This document shows, in pieces, positions 10,376-21,400 of a stretch of DNA of 64,000 bases; position 1 is the first letter of the stretch; every line of letters begins with the position of its first letter. Under the pieces are notes generated by a model that had not been told where the DNA came from, made no database searches, and worked only from the letters and a program-made list of their open reading frames with translations. The stretch covers positions 48,940 to 112,939 of the forward strand of contig JAKUCV010006862.1 of the NCBI GenBank assembly GCA_028386065.3, given 5' to 3'. Made by a program: the position numbers and the translations under genes. The stretch is from Turnera subulata (taxonomy: Eukaryota > Streptophyta > Magnoliopsida > Malpighiales > Passifloraceae).

Positions 10376-10879
10376 ATGGACTTATTGTTTGGCATGACCG
10401 GTTGGGCCATCCCGGGTCAATAATGATGCACAAAATTTATTTGGTCATTCATTGAAAAACTAGAAATTTTTACAATCAATGAATTTCCATGTATTTGTTT
10501 GCAGCGAAATTAATAATACGGCCTTCCTAAGATGAGATTGGCCTAGACCAGCAAGTTTGGGATTAATTCTGGGATATGAACGCGGACTGATAAATCCGCT
10601 GTGTTGACCATCTAGGTAATTTTTACGATGCGTCGACTAGATGGTCCATTGTGTGACGCAAATTGGCATTGTGCGCACTTGTTTTAATGATTAAGTCACT
10701 TGCGGGTACATATCCCTAATTATGTTATTAGACTATATGTCTAAATGATGCTGGTATATTTCTTCAATGGGTAACGTATATCACTGGAAATAAACCCAAA
10801 CAGATCTGGGGGAACATTGACAATTGATTGCCTGACCATTGATGAAATATGACTATTTGAGAAAACGGTATTTTACACG

Positions 10880-12500
10880 CAGCAGCACTTGTGTGTATCA
10901 AGCCAACAAGTTATCATAAGGTCTCCCCATTTAATTGGTTATTGGTCACAAAATATCTCCCATCTTCGGACCGTTGATTATGTACCAAATACTCCACCAC
11001 AGCATATTAAAGTTGGTCTTCAAAGAAGATTGGGAATAGATGTTGGGTATGAGTCTCCATCAATTACAACGTTATTGAAACTATTGACTAAAGTATTGGA
11101 GATTCATTTATAGCATGATTTGCTTATTGTTAATTTGATATGTGTGTATACCCAACATCAGGGGGAGAAAATGAGCGGCTGGATCAAGATATAATTAAAA
11201 TGTAATTCAATGCTTAATTTTGATCCTCAAACGATTTTGTGTGAACATGAAGTTCAGAAGATGATTCATTTGCAGGAAATTGATATGCAATTGCCAGACA
11301 CATTTAAATTAAGTGTGACCATATACCAGCTGCGAATGCTCCTGTTTAAATTGATGTTCCTGAAGAACAATGTAAGTATGCAAATGAATCTATAGATTAT
11401 ACTCTGTTCCAAAAAAAAAAAAGAAAAGAAAAGAAATTCTCAATAGAGAAAAAGGAGCAAATGAGATAAGATGGCCCCAGTAAGAAAATAAGGCCTCCAG
11501 TAATGGTTTGAATTAAAAGTCCTCCAGAAGAGGTTGGTTTTTCTAACATAAATTTATAAAGTTTCAGAAGTAACTCAGGTACCTGAAATAAATGAGCATG
11601 ATGAGATCTCAATTACAGTGTCAGAAATGAGATGGAACCGACGTGAAATAACCGTCGACGAAATATTTACTTTATATAGCACTAAATAAAATGAGGATCA
11701 TGAACCTACTAATGAAACTAGGCGTTGTATGATTGACCAAAATATATGAGATATGATTAAAGGCTGTGTTGGACTCGCTTGTGAAACGAGAAAAATTTTC
11801 GGACCGGTAGTCCGTTCACTAGATGGGTATAAAATTGATCGGTCGAAAAATGGGTTCTTGTGCGGAAAAGATATTGAAATATAAAAGCATGGTTTTGTAG
11901 CACAAGATTTACCCAAACAACCTGGTATTAATTGTGAGGAGATACACTCCCCTGTGGTGGATGCGATTATTTTGATAAGTTTGGCATTACATGAAAAGAA
12001 TTAGAAATGCTTCTAATGAATGCTTTTACAGCCTACTATGGATTCATAAGTCGTGAAATATACATGAAGATCCCTGAAGGATCCAAGTTGCTTGAAGCAA
12101 CTAATTCTCGGGAAATTACAAAAATTGAACCGAGTTTAAATCATTTTGAGTATGGGTAAAATTGTGTTGATTGGAACTCCAGAAGAGGCTTCGAAATACC
12201 GTGCTGTTAGATTGGTCCTGAAGTACCCTGTCAAAGTGCAATTTACATTGCAAGAAATATAAAGCCTGAAGCTTTTGACTTAAGCCTATTGGCATGATAT
12301 ACATTTACTCTCATCTTCGGAGAATAACAAATGTGTAATCCTGTAAACCCAAAAGAGAGTAAAGTTGATTTTCGCAGGTGTAGATCCCTTATTTAGTCCA
12401 CATAAACCAGAGACGGACATCAACCACAACTTTACACATGATATTGCAATATCATCGAGACTACAAAAGCAAGATGGCAAGATAGATGCTCCAAAGACAA
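10880..12500 (+). pseudogene. copia-A pol remnant (integrase C-part, reverse transcriptase N-part)
   Basis: Fragments appear in correct order but in shifting frames. QRRLGIDVGYESPSI at about 11023 is the copia integrase/GKGY region. FDPQTILCEHEVQKMIHLQ.. follows at about 11218. KIFGPVVRSLDGYK lies near 11800. The RT block QDLPKQPGINCEEIHSPVVD lies at about 11903-11965, followed by MKIPEGSKLLEA at about 12064. Stops and deletions separate them, and the YVDD active site is not found. Hairpins with YNGAA loops lie within this former coding sequence (11355-11369, 11521-11533, 12069-12083, 12086-12102, 12261-12275). Confidence 0.8.
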
Positions 12501-12717
12501 AATTATGAAGATAATGTTGCCTACATTGTCCAATTGGCATGCAACGACATCATGATATCAAGGGAGACCAAAATAAGGGGGAGTAGAATACGCACTGCAC
12601 TCTTTTTTCCTTCACCAAGTTTTTATCCTTCTGGGTTTTTCTTGATAAGGTTTTTAATGAGGCAATTGCCCCAAAAAAGCATATTTTACCCAAAGTACAA
12701 CAGTATTCAAGGGGGAG

Positions 12718-12915
12718 TGATATAAAACATATGGTGAAAACTATTGTACTTAACTTTTATAGTATATATATGTACACCAATATTGAAATAAAAGTATAGA
12801 CCTGATAGAGGCAGAGTTCTGCCTTTTCTTCTTCTCTATTTTTCCTTCATCTTCTTTCTTCACCCTCTCTTCTTCTCCATCAATTCTTCTTCATTAAACA
12901 CTAATATTCATAACA
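12718..12915 (+). repeat. 3' LTR of copia-A
   Basis: The pair to 6647-6844, starting TGATATAAAACATATGG. It is preceded by polypurine tract TCAAGGGGGAG (12707-12717) and followed by target duplication CTTGG. Confidence 0.95.
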
Positions 12916-13173
12916 CTTGGTCAATTATATTGAACCCATGTTTGAACTCGGTTGGACTACTAAACCGTGACCTGCGACTTTTCTGAGACTTTATCCAGGT
13001 TGAGTCTGATAACTATGGTCTATTTCACTAGAATAATATACAAATAACCAAAACCCACCGACATAATTTATAAGGGCAATCTATCCTGGCAATGCAACAG
13101 TTAAATGTTTTAAAGCTAACGAAATTTTCGACACATCATCTGAAAATGGGTAAACCTCAAGCCACATCACATA

Positions 13174-14398
13174 GGGATAAAGGATTCTAGAAGTCCTAAT
13201 ATTTTTAGTCATTTTTCAATCGAGTCCTATAATTTCTTTTTTTATTAATCAAGTCCCATCACTTTGAATCGTTTATGAAATGACACAGTGTTGATGTGTT
13301 CAAATGTCTACATCATTAGGACTTGATTGATCAAATAAAAAAAATTATAGGACTCAATTAAGAATTATTTTATAAATTATAAGACTTCTAAAAATATTAA
13401 GCCCTAAAATTTTAAAATTCTTAATTATAAATTTTAACCACAAAATCTTGAATCATAAAGTAATATAATAAATTAATAGATTTTAAATTTTAAAATTTTA
13501 AACTCTAAAATAATACTTAAATCTTAAAATACCAAAATTCTAAATCTTAAATTCTACATTTAAAATTTTAAAATCTAGAATTTTCAATAACTTTATATCC
13601 ACTTTAAAAGAATCACCCCTAAAATTTTAAATCTCTAAATTATAAAATCTTAAATCCTAAAGCCTTATATCTTAAAACCATAAACCCTGAAATTGTAATT
13701 CTTAAATCATATATAGTAATGACTTAGAACCTCAAAACTTTAAATATTAAACCCTAAAATCAGTCTTAAAAGATAATTTTAGATAGTGTATGCCAAATAA
13801 ATTAATTATTATTCAAAATGAAGAATTGGGATTTTAGATTATTTACGATTGGTATGTAACCCTATTTCTAATATTAAGGTCAGGATTTAAGAATTTATGA
13901 TTTAGAATTTTAATATTAATGATATAAGATTTTAAAGTTTACTGCTTTAGATTTTAGGATTTATGATTATAAATTTATAATTTTAATATCATAAAGTTTT
14001 GAGTTTTAAGCTTAGCACTATAAGATTAAAAATTTTATGAATTTAATCTTTAAAGCTTTAATATTTAGGAGTTTAAAAATTTTAACTCGATGTCTTATAA
14101 TTTATTAAATAATTTCTAATTAAATTCTATAATCTTAAATTTTATTATTCAAGTCCTATAATTTGTTGATTTGGTTAATCAAGTCCTAATGATGTGGACT
14201 TTAGACATGTCAGCATGTGATGTGTACATATCACATCATAAGATAACGGCCAACTCAGCAAAATTGAATGGAAAATGGTGCCTAGGACTTCTTTAATAGA
14301 CAACTCTAAATAATAGGACTTGATTAATCAAAAAAGAAGTTATAGGACTTGATTGAAAAATACCTAAAAAAAATAGAACTTCTAGAACCCTTTATCCC
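13174..14398. mobile_element. Mutator-like foldback element
   Basis: The left end GGGATAAAGGATTCTAGAAGTCCTA..TTTTTCAATCGAGTCCTATAATT is inverted at the right end (GGACTTGATTGAAAAATACC...ACTTCTAGAACCCTTTATCCC). The inverted repeats are about 80-100 bp. The flanks CATCACATA and CATCACAGA (one base of overlap with the right end) suggest a 9-bp target duplication with one mismatch. The interior is very AT-rich with degenerate TAAACCCTAAA-like motifs and no open frame. Confidence 0.65.
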
Positions 14399-15660
14399 AT
14401 CACAGAGACATACCGATCTTCTCTGAAATGATCTGCTCAAGATATATCAACCCAAATAAGTCCTAGACTGAAGCTCATAGCGGTCAACCTCATTGACCAT
14501 TCTCTATGTTCTTGCTTAGACCACTTGTGCAAACTGTCATCAATAGTTAATAAGGGCTGAAGGTCTACTTTTTTATTCATTAGTACATGAAGCAATGGAA
14601 CTTGTTTTTGTTCTCTTTCTATTTGATTGAGTCCCAGACGAAAATTTAACAAACCACACTATGGACAAGAAACTAACTTTGATGAATGACTTCTCTGAAT
14701 GCAAATATCATAAACATAATAATCCAATTACCCTTCTAAAATGAGGTTCTAGCGAACCGCATTCTAAATTGGCTTCTGAACTAGCCATGTTATTTTAGAA
14801 GGATTGAGGAGTCAAACCGAGACTCAAATTTCAAGAACAGTAAATGAAGAAAATAATCCCCAAATTCATCACACCAATTTGGATCTATTTTGTTACACAA
14901 GACACGAACTTTACGCAAACAAAACAGCACCCACGTTGTAAAGTTTCAAACTTGCCCCGAAACCAATCACCAAACATAAAGAAACCATGCACAATTAATC
15001 AACAAAAATGTATGTGGAAAGCCTGTGCTCTACTGGTCCGAATTCAATTTTAATTGCATTTATCGGCTGTAAGCGAATAACAAACATGGAAAAGACGCTT
15101 CGTAAGAGAAACCTACCGTGATCAAGTATTGTGAAGAGCAGATCTGTAAGGGACGACGATATGCACAGAAAGGCTTTCAAATTTACCTTCTATTTCTTCC
15201 CTCTTCTTGTCCCCCCTGGTTTATGAGTTTGGTGGTGGTGGTGAGTATTTAATAAATACAAGGATGTGGTTACTAGAGAAACAGACCCCCAACAACCAGG
15301 TATTTTCCTTGTTCCCTCTTGCACACCACCACTTGATAAGTCAATACCACTAGAACAATTCTCAACAAAAAAAAAAATACCACTAGAACAAACTTAGAAA
15401 CACTTCCGAATACAATGTCTCAAAGATCAAGAATCAATTCAAACAACAAAACATAATGAAGGAGTTAAGCGTAGTAAAGCAAATCTTGAAAATGCCACAA
15501 GTAAATAATAAACTACCTGATAAGTAAAATCCCTGAAATAAACAAGGCAAAGAAATAAAGTTAAAGAAAACCTCAAATCCTCAATAAAGTTAAAGAAAAC
15601 CTCAATAATGATAAAAAAACATGGGTCGCTGAAATTTACACCTTAAACGTCGTATTTATC
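14399..15660. other. Intergenic stretch, no gene assigned
   Basis: Two minus-strand open segments are weak exon candidates. One lies near 14400-14652 and is followed on that strand by GATCG|GTATGT. The other lies near 14995-15180, with a possible donor GATCACG|GTAGGT at about 15118. I recognise no protein in either and do not call a gene. Elsewhere the stretch is low-complexity A-rich sequence. Confidence 0.4.
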
Positions 15661-16238
15661 ATAGTATCAATCCCGGCCCGGCCAGTTCGACCGGTTGAAC
15701 CATGACCCATAGCCTATTTTGGGTTTTCCACCTCTTTGGACCGCTTACGTAATTTACCCGGAAAAAATCAGCTGACCCGGCCGGTTTTCATTGACCCGGC
15801 AAAACCGTCAAAAAACCCGGGGCTCGGAGCGGGTCACTTGTGTACTATAAAATAGCCCAAAAAGTCATATTCCCTAATTTTTTACCCGATTGTTCCTAAT
15901 CTAATTGGAATGAAACACTGGTATTTTTAAAGAAACTATCTTTTCTATGGATTGATATTAATATTTAACTTTAATAACATGTATTATTATCTACTGAGTT
16001 ATGGATGGTATATATTTAATAACTTTGGAGCTTGAATGATTACCTATTATCTTGTAACTATACATGAATTGATATGATATATGAATTATTAAATTTTTAA
16101 TTTTTTTATTAAGTATTTATCACCCTGGGTTAGTTAAAATGAACCTCCCGGTTCAATTAATTGACCCCCCGGTCCGACCAGTGAACCATGACCCATGGCC
16201 TTTTCTGAATTTGTCTCCGGGCCGGATCTGATAACTAT
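15661..16238. mobile_element. hAT-like non-autonomous element, second copy (578 bp)
   Basis: It starts ATAGTATCAATCCCGGCCCGGCCAGTTCGACCGGTTGAACCATGACCC and ends GGATCTGATAACTAT. Both ends match the element at 6315-13016. The flanks GTATTTAT and CTATTTAT are consistent with an 8-bp target duplication with one change. It is non-coding. Confidence 0.7.
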
Positions 16239-16334
16239 GCTATTTATATTAATAGCTAATACTAAACCCTGTAAATACTAAAAATAAAATATGTCCACTC
16301 AACCCATGACGCCCACACTATTAGATTAGTGAGG

Positions 16335-16583
16335 GCATTAAAGTCAAAATTTCGGAGTCCAACGCGCCTGGACTCCGAGGCCACATCTTTTCAAGGGGCC
16401 TCGAGTCCACGCCTGAGCCCCCTGCTCGTGGGACTCAAGTCCACGACAGGCCATATGGACTCACATCAAGTTCGTTCGCCAAACGCGGATTCGAGTCCAA
16501 GTCCATGTGGACTTGGTCCAAGTCCCCTGAAACAAACGGTGCCTTACAAACAAACATCAAGATCATGTGGAGTTCTATATAAT
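16335..16583. repeat. GC-rich palindrome cluster built on GAGTCCA / TGGACTC
   Basis: Perfect hairpins are CGGAGTCCA-ACGCGCC-TGGACTCCG (16353-16377) and CCAAGTCCA-TG-TGGACTTGG (16497-16516), plus shorter GGACTCAAGTCC-type dyads near 16433. The composition differs sharply from the AT-rich flanks. A direct repeat (ACTATTAGATTAGT) lies at 16316-16330 and again at 16881-16895, on either side of this cluster and the SINE. Confidence 0.6.
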
Positions 16584-16601
16584 AGAAAAATAAGATCCCA
16601 A

Positions 16602-16811
16602 CCAATTGAGGTTGGTTCAAGTGGTAAGCGACTTGTTCTGCTTAAGCGAGGTCTCGGGTTCGAGTCCTCGTGTACGCAAAAGACCTCATTTGGGAGACTC
16701 ACCCACCATTACCTAGGTGCGCCACCCTAGTCGAACTGGATTTAGTCTGGTGACTTTGATGTCCTTAAAGGTGGACTGACCCGGGATACCAATGGGAAAC
16801 AAAAAAAAAAA
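16602..16811 (+). mobile_element. tRNA-derived SINE with 18-bp target duplication
   Basis: The 5' end carries an A-box-like GGTTCAAGTGGTAAGCG and a B box GGGTTCGAGTCCTCG, so it is a tRNA-related head with an internal RNA polymerase III promoter. The body runs through GACCTCATTTGGGAGACTC and ends in poly(A) from about 16799. The flanking sequence AGAAAAATAAGATCCCAA is repeated exactly at 16584-16601 and 16812-16829, showing target-primed insertion. No coding capacity. Confidence 0.9.
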
Positions 16812-16904
16812 AGAAAAATAAGATCCCAAGTCGGCAATTGAAAAAGTATTAAGTTGGTTGCACTATTAGTCGATGACGCCTATACTATTAGATTAGTCTT
16901 TGCC

Positions 16905-17300
16905 AACCGAGGAGAATGGATGGTAAGGGAAGGGATGGGAATGATGGGGAGGTGAAAAATTTTACTTTAATTTGTTTAGATATATTCATTAAAGGGAAGG
17001 GATGGGAATGGTAGGTAATATTTATAAATTACATAGATGTCCTTATTTATAAATTATTTTTTAGAATATAAGAGGCTAATTACGGAATTTTAAGTCATCA
17101 TCCAGTTCTAAAATTTATCTCCTCTCCATTTCCCACCAAATCAGCGGGGAGACATTTTAAAGGGAATGGAGGGGAATGAAGGTTAAAAAATTCCCCTTCC
17201 CCTCTATTAAAATTTTTTTTCAAATAAAGTTAAATTAAAAATTCTCCTCCATTCTCCTCCCTTCCCCTCCCTTCCCCTTCATTCCCCATCTATCCAAACA
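16905..17300. mobile_element. Foldback MITE with purine/pyrimidine arms
   Basis: The left arm is purine-rich (GGAGAATGGATGGTAAGGGAAGGGATGGGAATGATGGGGAGG). The right arm is its approximate inverse (CTCCTCCCTTCCCCTCCCTTCCCCTTCATTCCCCATCTATCCAAACAAAC). A second internal pair lies at 16993-17012 and 17160-17200. The TTTGTTTGGATA end is common in plant MITEs. The target duplication is not clear. Confidence 0.5.
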
Positions 17301-17866
17301 AACTGTAAGTTGGCTGCATGCATGTCGACTAATATCAATAAAAAATAACTTCGCGATTTTAAAAATAGATCTGCTACTACAAAATTAAAAACCAAGGTGC
17401 TCTCCGTCGATTCTTCAGAGTTGCAAATAGGACAGCTTATTCCACCGATTAGCAACTTGTCATTTGGAAAAAAAAAGTAGCAAGGAAACCATGATTTTAG
17501 CAACGAATAATAACAGTTCTCCATTGTGAATTTTTTATTCTATTCTTTAAGTTTAAGCAGCATATTTCAGATTTCAGGAAAAGTCTGAACTAGTATTTCC
17601 TAGCTTATTGCTGCTCGCCCCGTTTTTTCTTGTCGTGAGCATTTCAATCAGACCAAGCAAAAACGGAGAGAAAGTGAGCATTTCAACAATTTACATGACC
17701 CACACATGTCAATTTGGGATAATCGCATACCGTGGTAGAGAAAAAGGTTGTATATATCTACCAAAAAAGGAAAGGTTGTATACATATATATCATATATGT
17801 CGAAATTATCCAATAACACAATCCTTCCGAAATAATTTGATTCGATGTCAACCAATGCAGATTCTA
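17301..17866. other. Intergenic stretch, nothing recognised
   Basis: AT-rich, with two short near-repeats (AAAGGTTGTATA at about 17742 and 17772) and no gene-like features. Confidence 0.4.
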
Positions 17867-18020
17867 CTACAGTCTGGATGACAGCCCTGGGAGAACCATC
17901 TTCCTCAAATATTTCCTTAATATCTTTCCTGCTGGGCTCTTAGGAATGGATGGACAAAGCTTACCCGTCTGACTTTCTTGTATGGTGCAACCTGCTTTCA
18001 CACCAAAAACACAAGCATAC
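17867..18020 (-). pseudogene. 3' end of a 4CL-like acyl-CoA synthetase, frameshifted
   Basis: The minus strand encodes KQVAPYKKVRRVSFV in one frame, then SIPKSPAGKILRKYLRK in the next. This is the exact C-terminal order of 4-coumarate:CoA ligase-like adenylate-forming enzymes, including the lysine of the PKSPxGKILR motif that contacts the adenylate. The frame changes at about 17950 and a TGA precedes the first block. Only this last part of the gene is present. It lies about 415 bp downstream of the DRP1 stop codon. It is probably a truncated duplicate and cannot make an enzyme. Confidence 0.75.
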
Positions 18021-18435
18021 CAATCCATCATGTTTTGTCCATTCGAATGGTTAGTAATTAGCACAAACTGGGATAATGTATTGGGTTGTGGATGATAATT
18101 TTTGATGTGTTAATAGTGAATGATCGGAAAGAGCCAACAATATACACAGGCCTTTGAATTCATGATGAAATGGGAGAAAGCATGGATAGGAAAGCTGTAT
18201 TTCATGGCCAATTCAAAAATTTGTAATGCGGATTCTTTGTCCCCCAAAAGAATGTGGAACACAAAGAAAACAAATGAATCACTTATATTTACTACTTAAC
18301 TGTCGTTTGATTACTAGATACCAAATGCAATACTACAAATAATGCTCTCCTTTCAAACAGATCATTCGTAAACAAAAGAATGAAGCATGCCCCAACCCGA
18401 TTCCGTGTACAAAAAGAGTTGAAATGCCACATTAT

Positions 18436-21400
18436 CTACTTGGCCCAAGCAACTGCATCAATATCCGCTTGAGCAGTTCTGTACAACTCCAGCCTCTTGG
18501 CAAGGCCAGAACGGCGTTCCATGACCGCCGGATCCTCATTCAGTAATGATGACAAGAACTTTTGCTGCAAATGGCACCAAAAACTCAACACATTAATCAT
18601 ATGATTCTAAAGAAATACGAAAATTTAACTAAGAACGTGGATAGAAATTGGAAGAAGGATATCCGTTCTCACCTCCATTTTTCCCAGCTCGGTGAAGAAA
18701 TGGTCAAGCAGGCTTCGTTTGGCTTCACGCACTTGACAATAGACAATGGACTTTGGGATGGAGTTACGAAGAGTAGAACAGACCATATTGACGTATTGCA
18801 AAACAGTTGCCCCTGGTTCACAGAAAGCAAGAACATACAAGGCCAATGGTAAAATATGAAGTATCATCACCATTTCCAAAACATTTGAAGTGCTAGAAGT
18901 GTAGAAGGCCCACATTGAATTCACTGCACTTACCAATACGTCTAAGATATGTATCATTGTATCTGTCAAATATAGAATGTGTTGGGTTCCCGCCCTTATC
19001 AACATCTTGAGGAAGCTTCCGGAAGAATTCAACTGTGAGGTAGCCGCACTCCATATCAACTAGTTGAAGTGTTGCCTTCCTACTTTCTGCCTTCATTCTT
19101 TCAAGTGACTCTATAGCTGCATTAGTAACCTCAACCCTAAGAGCAGGATACTGCTTTAACTCCTGAAAACCAGCGAATCAAGGTTAATGCAATAGTCCAA
19201 AAACTATGAACATGAGAGGAATAATGACATAATGAAAGGAGGGGAGAGATGAAGGGTTCAATCAAGCCCCCAGCATCCTAGAGGATTGAGAATGAATGTC
19301 AAATGAGCGAGTCCACACTCAGTTCAATTGTCTCTAAGCAAATTTGCATCTACATAATATTCTTCTGCAGTGCTCCTTACCTTTAATCAGAGGATATGTA
19401 AAGAGACACTACTAACTTCAAATATGGCACTAAAATCCAACTCATGCCTGGAAGTGTCCTTCAAAAGACTTTACTAGAGTGAAAAAGCCAGACATTTCTT
19501 AATCCAATCAAAGATCTGAGTCTTTGGGCTCTAATATCTCTACTAAGCTACCTATAAATGCAATGCTTTTATGGAATTTATATGAGTAACTAGTTCTTTC
19601 AAAGAACAATAATGAATAACAAGTGAAATGCTGTGCATTAGCTCCCTTGAACAAAGTTTTAGAAATATACTTTCCTATGCTAAAGACAAATATTTGAAGT
19701 GCATCCCTATATTTTTTTAAAGTTATAAGTCTACTATATCCCTCAATTAATCTTAAAAAACCTAGCACATTAGCATATGAAAAGATATAGCTGAAGGAAT
19801 TAAACTTGGCATTGATAAAAGGACATACCACTGTTTCACTGACAGCCTTGTGAACCAGCTCTTTCAATAGGGCGTGAACCTGGGTTTGTGGAGGTGAAGT
19901 AAGTCATCACGAAATATAAATTATGTGATGCACCAAGATTCAAAAAATGAATATTAACAAATGAAAGGGCAAGAGAAAGTATAGAAAGAACATAATAGTT
20001 ATAAACAGAACAAGTCTGCAACTATTAAAAAGGTGAGAGGTAGAAATTTCAGCTGGAAAATGGGATTCACTTAATACTTTACATCATAAAATAAAGACAA
20101 ACAGTTTCCCAGACATCACCTCTCCAAGTTATCAATATGATGGAAATTCAGTTTGCATCAAGGCAACACATCAGACTTAGAACCTCCCACACTGTCCCTT
20201 CGCTTGGAGAGAGCATACAAAATGGACGGTTATCTAGAATTTTAACATATGATTTTCAAAGACACTGGCTGAATCACAATTCTCAATTAATTAACTAAAC
20301 TGCATTCCAATGCAAATGTTCCAAAAATTAGAAAAATAACATTGCAAGGAAAGAATGTCCCAACAGTCCATTATCCTGTGTTGAGATTTCCTTATTCCTC
20401 TCAATCATGGGAACAGAATTATTAAAATGGAAAAAGAAAAGGTAGTTATCTTCCACATATTCAACATGGAAAACATGGCTGATTCCTATATAGTGTAGAT
20501 GGAAAACATATTCAAATTCTAATTCATACCGCATCAACAGCTGCCTCAGCAGGACCTCTGATGGTAACTAGAGAAGATTCAATGAGGCGACGATATCCTT
20601 GTTCAGGAGCAATTAAATGAGGCTGATATCCGTCTGCTTCAGTGATCAATTTCCGAATATTTTCCATTGAAAGTTGCTTGTCAAATTGTAACCTCTTTAA
20701 AGCTGCCGGGAGCTGGTTATCAAAAACATTATAAATTTTATCACCACCAGGCCGCCTGCAAGTAGAAGACAATGATACTGCTCAATAAATTAAATCAGTA
20801 GTACATAGATTGTGAAAAAAATTCAAGCTACTTAGAGTTGGTGAAGAAAAAATCTCAAAAGAACAATGCATACACTCCATCAAGATGCTCTTTGTATATC
20901 TGATCAAACATTCGACAAATCTCCATAATTGAATACATCTTCCCCTGCACATCACAGAATGAACAATGATTAGCAAATCTTGTTCAAAGGAACTGTGAGA
21001 GGGAATCAACCAGTTTAAATAACAATAGGAGGGGTTTGATTAAACATGTGAAACTGGGAGAACCAAATGCACTTACACCAGCATCAGCAGCTATAGGCTT
21101 CCCAAGTCGGCTTAATTCAGATTCGATTTCAGCAATTGTCTTGTTGATAAGGGTCTGGATGCCTGGAATTCTGGATTTGATCACTGTTTCCAAATGCTGA
21201 GACAGGGAACACCATGGCAATGTGATTTTAGATATTTGAAAAATATATAAAACCAAACCAGCTGAAATATAAATGAAAAGTAACCTTTGACAGCATCTTT
21301 GCTAGATGCTCTGAACCCATTCTATGAGCAAGGTGCTTGTATTCTGGGGTGGTAGAAAAATATTCGCGTTCCCTACGTCGTGCAGCAATCATATCAACAT

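Larger units (their letters stand above)
6647..12915 (+). mobile_element. copia-A: complete Ty1/copia element, non-autonomous, 6269 bp
   Basis: LTRs at 6647-6844 and 12718-12915 (198 bp, TG...CA, about four differences) are flanked by a perfect 5-bp target duplication CTTGG (6642-6646, 12916-12920). A primer site follows the 5' LTR, and a polypurine tract (CAAGGGGGAG) precedes the 3' LTR. Internal order: GC-rich leader, TGGGC/GCCCA array, gag trace, antisense 227-codon ORF, hairpin array, then eroded integrase and reverse transcriptase. gag and pol are broken and internally deleted, so the element needs enzymes in trans. Copia-B shares the same internal decay but sits in a different target, so the degenerate form itself has transposed. 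Confidence 0.93.
6315..13016. mobile_element. hAT-like non-autonomous DNA element, split by copia-A
   Basis: The ends are ATAGTTATCAAACCCGGCCCGG (6315) and AGTCTGATAACTAT (13007-13016), inverted over 10 bp. Both are flanked by GGTCTATT (6305-6312 and 13017-13024), a perfect 8-bp duplication typical of hAT transposons. On the left two extra A residues lie between duplication and inverted repeat. Without the copia insertion the element is about 430 bp and non-coding. It is rich in CCGGTT palindromes. Confidence 0.75.

Noticed and set aside
14437..15180. Small two-exon gene on the minus strand
   Set aside because: Plausible donor sites exist, but no recognisable protein, no consistent frame across the two segments and no start.
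16602..16680. Functional tRNA gene
   Set aside because: It has A- and B-box-like sequences but no closed acceptor stem, and it continues into a SINE body with poly(A) and target duplication.
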